The notes under the pieces are model-generated. The model saw nothing but the letters and a program-made list of their open reading frames with translations. It was not told where the DNA came from and did not search any database. This document shows, one piece after another, positions 1 through 4,927 of a DNA stretch of 6,317 bases; position 1 is the first letter of the stretch; the number at the start of each line of letters is the position of its first letter. The stretch lies in assembly GCA_937871635.1 (NCBI GenBank), contig CALMNS010000517.1, positions 1 to 6,317 on the forward strand, written 5' to 3'. The DNA is from an uncultured Solirubrobacter sp. (lineage in GTDB: Bacteria > Actinomycetota > Thermoleophilia > Solirubrobacterales > Solirubrobacteraceae). The position numbers and the translations under genes were made by a program.

Positions 1-580
1 CGGCGAAGGCGGCGAGCAGGCCGAGCGCCCCGGCGTTGCCGCCGATCGCGAGCGGCGAGGGATCGAGCAGGCCCACCGCCCCCGCGCCGGCGAGCGTGGC
101 GAGCCCGTAGACGACGAGCGGCGCCCAGAAGCCGTACCGGCGCTCCAGGCGCCAGCCGAACAACCCGATGGCGACCAGGGCGACGACCTCATAGCCCGTG
201 CTCAGGTAGACGAAGTTGGCGAGCAGGAGCCGCCAGAACTCCGTGCCGAGCAGCGAGGGTAGGAAGAGGTCGACCAGCGGCGGGATCCCGGCGGTGACGC
301 CCACGGTGACCAGGGCCGGGACGAGGACGAGCGCGATGGTGGCGTAGGGGCGCAGCGAGAGGTCGGCGCGGATGCCCGGGATCTCCCCCGGGCGGAGCTT
401 GCCGAGCGACGGGGCCTGCGGACGCCGGCGGGTCTTGGGGGCCTTGGGCACCCCGCCCTTCTCGAGCTTCGGGGCCCGCTTGCGCAGCCGGGTCCCGCAG
501 TACGGGCACTCCGTGATGTACGGGCTGACCTCCGAGCCGCAGCTCTTGCAGACGACGAACAGGTCCGGGCCGCTTGCCAT
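1..580 (-). CDS. Zinc-ribbon rhomboid-like membrane protein, catalytically degenerate, 3' end outside window
   Basis: The visible part is 193 residues from ATG 578-580, read leftward off the window edge. Residues 11-28 form a C-x2-C-x10-C-x2-C zinc ribbon (C11, C14, C25, C28), followed by a basic, proline-rich linker to about residue 70. Membrane segments follow at about 79-101, 131-147, 151-171 and from 178. Rhomboid signatures are clear: W116-R117 in the first loop, an LERRYG motif at 145-150 after the second helix, and a G-N-A-G-A-L-G-L stretch at 181-188 where rhomboids carry G-x-S-G. Set against E. coli GlpG from memory, the block from H145 to EKRLG aligns without gaps and gives H145 to Y125, H150 to Y130, N154 to A134 and S201 to A183. 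The fold is therefore rhomboid (PF01694-like) but the protease centre is missing. I infer a non-proteolytic membrane protein binding clients or lipids. The last helices and the second catalytic His position lie outside the window. Confidence 0.85.
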   Translation of the reverse strand, partial: MASGPDLFVVCKSCGSEVSPYITECPYCGTRLRKRAPKLEKGGVPKAPKTRRRPQAPSLGKLRPGEIPGIRADLSLRPYATIALVLVPALVTVGVTAGIPPLVDLFLPSLLGTEFWRLLLANFVYLSTGYEVVALVAIGLFGWRLERRYGFWAPLVVYGLATLAGAGAVGLLDPSPLAIGGNAGALGLLAAFA

Positions 581-590
581 GGCCTCGACG

Positions 591-596
591 AGTCTA
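591..596 (-). promoter_or_regulatory. Candidate -10 box for the rhomboid-like gene
   Basis: On the minus strand the hexamer TAGACT fits the actinobacterial TAnnnT -10 pattern. It ends 10 nt before the ATG at 580, placing a start site about 4 nt upstream of the codon. I see no convincing -35 at 16-19 nt spacing. A GAGG lies only 2 nt from the ATG, too close for a normal ribosome site. A near-leaderless transcript would explain both facts, but a single hexamer is weak evidence. Confidence 0.3.
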
Positions 597-720
597 CGCG
601 CCGTCAGCGAGCTTTCGCGACAGCGGGCGCACCCAACCCCGGATGACGAGGAGCGCGGGGGCCGCCAGCCGGGCGGACCCGTCCACGGATCGGACGCGAC
701 GCGGGGCGCCGTGCGACGCC

Positions 721-749
721 TTGACGCGCCAGGGCGCGTCCTGCACGAT
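721..749 (+). promoter_or_regulatory. Candidate promoter of the beta-glucosidase gene (leaderless)
   Basis: TTGACG at 721-726 matches five of six bases of the sigma70-type -35 consensus. A 17-bp spacer leads to CACGAT at 744-749, a poor -10 that keeps the second A and final T of TAnnnT. Six bases later comes A756, the first base of the ATG, so a normally spaced start would give an mRNA with no 5' leader. No Shine-Dalgarno-like sequence precedes the ATG, which agrees. The weak -10 may mean activator dependence. Confidence 0.4.
723..740. repeat. Perfect dyad in the beta-glucosidase promoter, possible operator
   Basis: GACGCGC (723-729) and GCGCGTC (734-740) are exact inverted copies separated by CAGG. 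The dyad overlaps the 3' end of the candidate -35 and most of the spacer, where a bound repressor would block RNA polymerase. If the transcript is leaderless, the dyad is not transcribed from this promoter, which argues for a DNA-binding site over an RNA hairpin. No regulator for it is encoded next to this gene in the window. The rest of the 581-755 gap holds only short GC-rich near-repeats. Confidence 0.4.
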
Positions 750-755
750 CGGCTG

Positions 756-2171
756 ATGCCCACCACGCCGCCCGCCGACCGGAACGCAGAGCGAGGCTCT
801 GAGGCGCTCAGCTTCCCCACGGACTTCGTCTGGGGCGCCGCGACGGCGTCGTACCAGATCGAAGGCGCCGTCGACGAAGGCGGGCGCAGCGCGTCCATCT
901 GGGACACGTTCAGCCACACGCCGGGCATGGTCGTCGACGGCGACACGGGAGACGTGGCCTGCGACCACTACCACCGCTACCGCGAGGACGTCGCGCTGCT
1001 GGCGGACCTCGGGGTCTCCCACTACCGGTTCTCGCTCGCCTGGCCGCGGCTGCAGCCCGAAGGCCGGGGCGCGCTCAACGAGGCCGGCCTGGACTTCTAC
1101 GTGCGGCTCGTCGAGGCGTTGCTCGAACGCGACATCACGCCGTGGGTCACGCTGTACCACTGGGACCTCCCGCAGGTCCTCGAGGACGCGGGCGGCTGGC
1201 CTGCGCGCGAGACCGCGCAGCGGTTCGCCGACTACTCGGCGGCCGTCCACGCCCGGCTCCACGATCGAGTCCACGCCTGGACGACGCTCAACGAGCCGTG
1301 GGTGGCGGCCTTCCTGGGCTACGCCGCCGGCGAGCACGCGCCGGGAGTGCGCGACCCGGCCCAGGCGCTGCGCGCGGCCCATCACCTGCTCCTGGGCCAC
1401 GGCCTGGCGCTCGAGGCCATGCGGGCCCAGGATCCCGGCACGAGCACGTTCGGCATCACGCTCAACTTCTCGCCGGTGCGCTCCGCGACGGAGGACGAGG
1501 CGGACGTGGAGGCGGCGCGGCGCATCGACGCGCTCCAGAACCGCCTCTTCCTCGACCCGCTCCTGCGCGGACGCTACGCCGAGGACCTGCTCGAGGACGT
1601 CGCGGACGTCACGGACGGCGCCCACGTGCAGGAGGGCGACCTCGAGCGCATCGCCCAGCCCCTGGACTTCCTCGGCGTGAACTACTACTTCCCCTGGACG
1701 GTCCGGGCCGGCGGCCGCGCCACGGCGCCCTCCCCCTGGGTGGGGAGCGAGGACGTCGAGTTCGTCGACCGGGGGCTGCCGACGACGGCGATGGGATGGG
1801 AGATCGAGCCCGACGGGCTGCGGGAGACGCTGACGCGGCTGAGCGACGAGTACGCGGCGCCGCCCCTCTACGTGACCGAGAACGGGGCGGCGTTCGACGA
1901 GGCGCCCGGGCCCGACGGCGTGGTGCAGGACGCGAACCGCATCGCCTACCTCGACGGGCACTTCCGGGCGGCGCACGCGGCGCGCGAGCGGGGTGCCGAC
2001 GTGCGCGGGTACTTCGTCTGGTCGCTGCTCGACAACTTCGAGTGGGCCTTCGGGTTCTCCCGGCGCTTCGGGCTCGTCCACGTCGACTACCCGACGCAGC
2101 GGCGGACGCCCAAGGCGAGCGCGGGTTGGTACGCGCAGGTCACCCGCCGCAACGGGCTGCCCGCCGCGTAG
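756..2171 (+). CDS. Glycoside hydrolase family 1 beta-glucosidase
   Basis: A 471-residue enzyme of normal GH1 length that hydrolyses terminal beta-D-glucosyl (possibly beta-galactosyl or fucosyl) residues with retention of configuration. The fold starts at FPTDFVWGAATASYQIEG with Q34 in the glycone site, followed by YHWDLPQ (H135, W136). The acid/base Glu is E180 in TLNEPW and the nucleophile is E375 in YVTENG. E429-W430 in DNFEWAFGFSRRFGLVHVDY contacts the sugar in known members. All core motifs are present and intact. No signal peptide or membrane segment is seen, so it is cytoplasmic. The frame stays open upstream to 372, but that stretch is antisense to the rhomboid-like gene and has no GH1 similarity. 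ATG 756 sits directly before the domain and at the predicted transcription start. It converges with the symporter pair, suggesting it acts on imported oligosaccharides or glycosides, which is inference. Confidence 0.95.
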   Translation: MPTTPPADRNAERGSEALSFPTDFVWGAATASYQIEGAVDEGGRSASIWDTFSHTPGMVVDGDTGDVACDHYHRYREDVALLADLGVSHYRFSLAWPRLQPEGRGALNEAGLDFYVRLVEALLERDITPWVTLYHWDLPQVLEDAGGWPARETAQRFADYSAAVHARLHDRVHAWTTLNEPWVAAFLGYAAGEHAPGVRDPAQALRAAHHLLLGHGLALEAMRAQDPGTSTFGITLNFSPVRSATEDEADVEAARRIDALQNRLFLDPLLRGRYAEDLLEDVADVTDGAHVQEGDLERIAQPLDFLGVNYYFPWTVRAGGRATAPSPWVGSEDVEFVDRGLPTTAMGWEIEPDGLRETLTRLSDEYAAPPLYVTENGAAFDEAPGPDGVVQDANRIAYLDGHFRAAHAARERGADVRGYFVWSLLDNFEWAFGFSRRFGLVHVDYPTQRRTPKASAGWYAQVTRRNGLPAA

Positions 2172-2188
2172 GCGTCCGTCGGCGCTCC

Positions 2189-2503
2189 CTACTCCTCGTC
2201 GTCGTTGCGGGGGCTCGCCGCGATCTGGCGCCCCACCGGGCGCAGGAGCGCCCACCCCAGCATGATCAGCGCGAACACGATCAAGCCCAGGCCGCCCCAG
2301 AGGTTGATGTTCACCCCCGCCGCGCGCTCGATCTCGGCGTCGGAGGCGGAGAACCCGAGGATGACCAGCACGACGCCGTAGACGAGGAAGAGGCCGGCGA
2401 TGATGCGTCGGATGTCGAACAGGTCGGCGAAGCGCGCCTCCGCGTCCGGCTCGGCGGCGGCGGCGGCCTGCTCGGCCTGCTTGATGTGGGGGTCTTCGGC
2501 CAT
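2189..2503 (-). CDS. Small two-helix membrane protein coupled to the symporter gene
   Basis: 104 residues. Residues 1-30 are polar and rich in Ala and Glu. An ADLFDIRRIIAGLF segment leads into the first membrane helix (about 32-51), an acidic loop follows (SDAEIER, 54-60), then NINLWGG and the second helix (about 65-90). The tail ends in acidic residues. The ATG lies one base after the TGA of the upstream symporter (TGA-C-ATG), so it is almost surely translated by coupling and shares its mRNA. I do not recognise a named domain. SSS transporters are often encoded with small membrane partners (DUF485, DUF4212), but those usually lie upstream and this sequence does not obviously match them. An accessory or stabilising subunit is the likeliest role, not a demonstrated one. 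Its stop is 17 bp from the stop of the converging beta-glucosidase, and I see no clear terminator hairpin in that gap. Confidence 0.85.
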   Translation of the reverse strand: MAEDPHIKQAEQAAAAAEPDAEARFADLFDIRRIIAGLFLVYGVVLVILGFSASDAEIERAAGVNINLWGGLGLIVFALIMLGWALLRPVGRQIAASPRNDDEE

Positions 2504-2504
2504 G

Positions 2505-4163
2505 TCAGAAGAACGCCAGTGAGAGCACGGAGGTCAGCCCGAGGGCGGTCACGGCGAGGACCGTGGGCGAGCGGTACCACGCCTCGTCCCCGGGCTCGGC
2601 GTCGGCCTCGGTGTTCGCCATGCCGTAGACCAGCCCCTGCAGCTCGTGCACGGGCTTGGGTTTGGTGACCAGCGAGACGCCGACGGTCACCACCGCGTCG
2701 GCCACGAAGGCGACGATCGCGCCCGTGAGTGACTGGGCGAGGTCGGACCCGAACGAGAAGATCTCCCACTTGTAGCCGAAGTAGGTCGCCGCGGCGCCCA
2801 GGGTGCCCGCGATGAGCCCCCAGAACCCCGCCCACGGGGTCATCCGCTTCCAGAACATCCCGATGATGAAGGTCGCGAACAACGGCGCGTTGAAGAACGA
2901 GAACAGGAGCTGGACGTAGTTGGAGATGTTGTTGAAGCCCGAGGCGATGAGCGCCGTGGAGATGGAGACGAGGATGCCGCCGATGGTCGCGAGCCTTCCG
3001 AACCGCAGGTAGTAGGCGTCAGACTGGCCCGGGCGGACGTAGGGCTCCCACAGGTCGTAGGTGATGACCGTGTTGAAGGCCGACACGTTCGCCGCCACGC
3101 CGGCCATGAACGCCGCGATGAGCCCCGTCAGCGCCAGCCCGAGCATCCCGTTGGGCAGGTACTGGTTCATGAGCAGCGGGATCGCGTTGTTGTACTGGAG
3201 GTCGGGGTTGTCGCCCCCGAGACCCCGGATGGTGGCCAGCGCGATGAGTCCCGGCAGGATGGTGATGAACGGGATGAAGATCTTGGGCAGGGCCCCGATC
3301 AGGGGTGTCCGCCGCCCGGCAGAGAGGTTCTGCGCCGAGAGGGCGCGCTGGACCTCGGCGAAGTTCGTCGTCCAGTACCCGAAGGAGAGGACGAAGCCGA
3401 GCCCGAAGACGATCTGGATCCAGGACGCCCCGATCGGATTCGACACGTTGCCGGTCCCCGTGCCCTCCCACGCGTGCAGGCCGGGCTCCCCGAGCTCGGA
3501 CTCCCGGATGGACTCCTGCAGTCCGCTCCAGCCTCCCACGTCGATCATCCCGATCACGGTGATGATCAGCAGCGCCGAGACGATGACGAAGAACTGCAGC
3601 ACCTCGTTGTAGATCGCCGAGGAGAGGCCGCCGAGCGTGATGTAGATCAGCACGATGGCCGCCGCCACGACGACGCCGAGCAGGATCGGCCAGCCCAGGA
3701 GCAGCTTGAGCACGAGGGCGAGCGCGTAGAGGTTGACCCCCGAGATGAGGACGGTGGCCAGCGCGAACGTCATCGCGTTGAGGAAGTGCGTCGGCCGGTT
3801 GAAGCGCAGGCGCAGGTACTCCGGGACCGAGCGCACCTTCGAGCCGTAGTAGAAGGGCATCATCACGATGCCCAGGAAGACCATGGCCGGGATGGCGCCG
3901 ATCCAGAAGAAGTGCGTGGTCGCCATCCCGTACTGCGCCCCGTTCGCGGACTGGCCGAGCACCTCGAGCGCCCCGAGGTTGGCCGAGATGAAGGCGAGTC
4001 CCGTGATCCAGGCCGGCAGCGAGCGCCCGGAGAGGAAGTAGTCGAGGCTCGTCTTGATGAACCGCTTGGCCGCGAACCCGATGCCGAGCACCACGATGAA
4101 GTACGCGATCAGGAACCCGTAGTCGATCGCGTTGACGTCCAGTCGAAGCGTGTCCCCCGCCAC
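2505..4163 (-). CDS. Sodium:solute symporter (SSS) family permease, substrate unknown
   Basis: From GTG 4161-4163 it is 552 residues with about 13-14 membrane helices, the normal SSS (PF00474, LeuT-fold) size. The first helix starts at IDYGFLIAYF. TM1 of the core repeat has ISANLGALEVLG (59-70), then MMPFYYGSKVRSVPEYLRLRF, a strong SSS signature, and GVAANVSAFNTVITYDLW (355-372) for core TM8. The closest well-known relatives by pattern are the SGLT-type sugar carriers. N62 matches vSGLT N64, but positions for vSGLT E68, Q69 and E88 read L, E and F, so galactose specificity should not be assumed. The frame remains open to an ATG at 4250, but those 29 residues (MPGGRDGRRS...) are hydrophilic, atypical, and contain a promoter-like sequence, so I prefer GTG 4163. 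A small membrane protein is coupled downstream. Sugar uptake feeding the neighbouring beta-glucosidase is a plausible role. Confidence 0.9.
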   Translation of the reverse strand: MAGDTLRLDVNAIDYGFLIAYFIVVLGIGFAAKRFIKTSLDYFLSGRSLPAWITGLAFISANLGALEVLGQSANGAQYGMATTHFFWIGAIPAMVFLGIVMMPFYYGSKVRSVPEYLRLRFNRPTHFLNAMTFALATVLISGVNLYALALVLKLLLGWPILLGVVVAAAIVLIYITLGGLSSAIYNEVLQFFVIVSALLIITVIGMIDVGGWSGLQESIRESELGEPGLHAWEGTGTGNVSNPIGASWIQIVFGLGFVLSFGYWTTNFAEVQRALSAQNLSAGRRTPLIGALPKIFIPFITILPGLIALATIRGLGGDNPDLQYNNAIPLLMNQYLPNGMLGLALTGLIAAFMAGVAANVSAFNTVITYDLWEPYVRPGQSDAYYLRFGRLATIGGILVSISTALIASGFNNISNYVQLLFSFFNAPLFATFIIGMFWKRMTPWAGFWGLIAGTLGAAATYFGYKWEIFSFGSDLAQSLTGAIVAFVADAVVTVGVSLVTKPKPVHELQGLVYGMANTEADAEPGDEAWYRSPTVLAVTALGLTSVLSLAFF

Positions 4164-4166
4164 GGC

Positions 4167-4188
4167 GCGGCACCGTATTGGTCGCCGC
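4167..4188. repeat. Imperfect dyad centred on the symporter -10 box
   Basis: On the plus strand GCGGC (4167-4171) pairs with GCCGC (4184-4188), and inside them ACC (4172-4174) pairs with GGT (4180-4182). One unpaired C at 4183 breaks perfect symmetry. The centre near 4177 falls on the predicted -10 element, the position expected of a repressor site. The bulge lowers confidence. It does not resemble the CTCCG-N10-CGGAG dyad beside the TetR gene. Confidence 0.3.
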
Positions 4189-4201
4189 CGAAGAATGTCA
4201 A
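4172..4201 (-). promoter_or_regulatory. Candidate promoter of the symporter gene (leaderless or near-leaderless)
   Basis: Read on the minus strand, a perfect TTGACA (4201-4196) is followed by an 18-bp spacer and TACGGT (4177-4172), which fits TAnnnT. Eight bases separate the -10 box from GTG 4163, so transcription would start 0-2 nt before the start codon. This is the best-matching promoter in the window and lies in the gap between the TetR stop and the symporter. The symporter can therefore be expressed independently of TetR. Confidence 0.5.
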
Positions 4202-4252
4202 TGACGATCGCCCGGCTGTCCGAGCGCCTACCATCGCGTCCGCCCGGCACCC

Positions 4253-4266
4253 AATCGCGGGCGATT
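4253..4266. repeat. Short palindrome just downstream of the TetR stop codon
   Basis: AATCGC (4253-4258) and GCGATT (4261-4266) are perfect inverted copies around GG. The palindrome lies 4 bp past the TetR stop and about 50 bp upstream of the symporter -35. Two bases are too few for a stable hairpin loop and no U-tract follows on the minus strand, so a protein site fits better than a terminator. Chance occurrence is possible at this length. Confidence 0.3.
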
Positions 4267-4270
4267 CCTG

Positions 4271-4888
4271 CTACGTGGGCGGCGGCCCCAGGGGCAACGG
4301 GGAGGCGCCGTCCGGGCGCAGCCCGTCGAGCAGCACGCCGAGGTAGCGCCGCCAGATCTGCGGGTCGACCCCCGGCCGCTTCGGGGTCAGCTTGGCGGCG
4401 GCGACGACGAGCAGCGGGATGTCCTCGATGACGATGTCACGGCGGAGCACCCCGGCTGCGTGCGCGCGGGCGACGACGGGCCGCAGCGCGGCCCGCAGCT
4501 CCAGGCGGAACGCCTCGAGCGGCTGCTGCTCGACGATCCCCTCGAAGACCGCCTCGATGAAGGCGCGGTTGGCGTGCAGCCCGGCGGCGAGCGCTTCGAG
4601 GGCGTCGCGCAGCGCCTGCCAGGGATCCTCCGCGCGAGCGGCGGCGCACACGTCGGAGAGCACCTCGCCGGCCAGCTCGTCGAGCGCGGCGGCGACGAGC
4701 GACTCCTTGGTCGGGAACCGGCGGTAGACCGTCCCCACCCCGACTCCCGCGGCACGGGCGATGTCGTCCGTGGTGCACGCGTCGAGGCCGCGCGCGGCGA
4801 GGACCTGGCGGGCGGCGGTCAGCACCTTGGCGCGGTTGCGCTCGGCATCGGCCCGCAGCGGGCGTGATCGGGACGAAGTGGACGACAT
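4271..4888 (-). CDS. TetR-family transcriptional regulator
   Basis: 205 residues from ATG 4886-4888 to TAG 4271-4273, typical for TetR. The N-terminal DNA-binding domain spans about 19-65: RAKVLTAARQVLAARG forms helix 1, TTDDIARAAGVGVGTVYRRF is the helix-turn-helix, and PTKESLVAAALDEL begins helix 4. The C-terminal ligand/dimer domain (70-205) looks like the SbtR-type TetR C-terminus, with an AHAAGVLRRDIVIEDIPLLV segment and WRRYLGVLLDGLR near the end. The reading frame continues far upstream (to about 5992), but that part is antisense to the MFS gene. ATG 4888 is chosen because it sits where TetR N-termini normally begin and directly after a -10 box. A GGAGGA abuts the ATG with no spacing, so it is not a normal Shine-Dalgarno site. 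The divergent neighbour, 21 bp away, is the likely target, with autorepression. The inducer is unknown. Confidence 0.93.
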   Translation of the reverse strand: MSSTSSRSRPLRADAERNRAKVLTAARQVLAARGLDACTTDDIARAAGVGVGTVYRRFPTKESLVAAALDELAGEVLSDVCAAARAEDPWQALRDALEALAAGLHANRAFIEAVFEGIVEQQPLEAFRLELRAALRPVVARAHAAGVLRRDIVIEDIPLLVVAAAKLTPKRPGVDPQIWRRYLGVLLDGLRPDGASPLPLGPPPT

Positions 4889-4890
4889 TC

Positions 4891-4910
4891 CTCCGCTATT
4901 GTATCCGGAG
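4891..4910. repeat. Dyad spanning the TetR/MFS gap, candidate TetR operator
   Basis: CTCCG (4891-4895) and CGGAG (4906-4910) are exact inverted copies with 10 bp between them. The 20-bp span covers both divergent -10 boxes and reaches the first base of the MFS start codon. Size and position fit a TetR dimer operator that would shut off both genes at once. The inner ten bases are not symmetric, so only the outer arms support it. Confidence 0.45.
4897..4902 (+). promoter_or_regulatory. Candidate -10 box of the MFS gene
   Basis: TATTGT fits TAnnnT and lies 7 nt before GTG 4910, giving a start site at 4909 or 4910 and an essentially leaderless mRNA. No -35 match is seen at 16-19 nt upstream, which is inside the TetR coding region. 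It overlaps the opposite-strand -10 box of the TetR gene by five of six bases. Confidence 0.4.
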
Positions 4911-4927
4911 TGACCCGCTCCGCTCAA
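4898..4927 (-). promoter_or_regulatory. Candidate promoter of the TetR gene
   Basis: On the minus strand TTGAGC (4927-4922), an 18-bp spacer and TACAAT (4903-4898) form a good sigma70-type promoter. The -35 box lies inside the first codons of the divergent MFS gene. The predicted start near 4891 leaves a leader of about 3 nt before ATG 4888. Confidence 0.45.

Noticed and set aside
675..684. Short palindrome GGAC-CC-GTCC in the divergent gap
   Set aside because: Only 4-bp arms with mismatched flanks; no promoter element lies on it.
372..755. N-terminal extension of the beta-glucosidase frame (128 extra codons)
   Set aside because: It is antisense to the zinc-ribbon rhomboid-like gene up to 580, has no GH1 similarity, and the domain begins just after ATG 756.
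594..2255. 553-codon minus-strand frame across the beta-glucosidase
   Set aside because: Arg/Val/Glu-rich composition without any domain; a GC-driven mirror of the GH1 coding frame.
1142..2668. 508-codon plus-strand frame overlapping the beta-glucosidase and the symporter end
   Set aside because: Arg/Ala/Gly/Pro-rich, crosses two real genes on opposite strands, and shows no recognisable motif.
3019..4173. 384-codon minus-strand frame within the symporter
   Set aside because: Starts at a GTG out of frame with the symporter; composition is His/Arg/Pro-rich shadow of a transmembrane protein.
4207..4265. 7-bp inverted repeat ATCGCCC (4207-4213) / GGGCGAT (4259-4265)
   Set aside because: Arms are 45 bp apart with no other pairing; expected by chance in GC-rich sequence.
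3474..4346. 290-codon plus-strand frame antisense to the symporter and TetR end
   Set aside because: Glu/Arg/His-rich antisense shadow with no motif.
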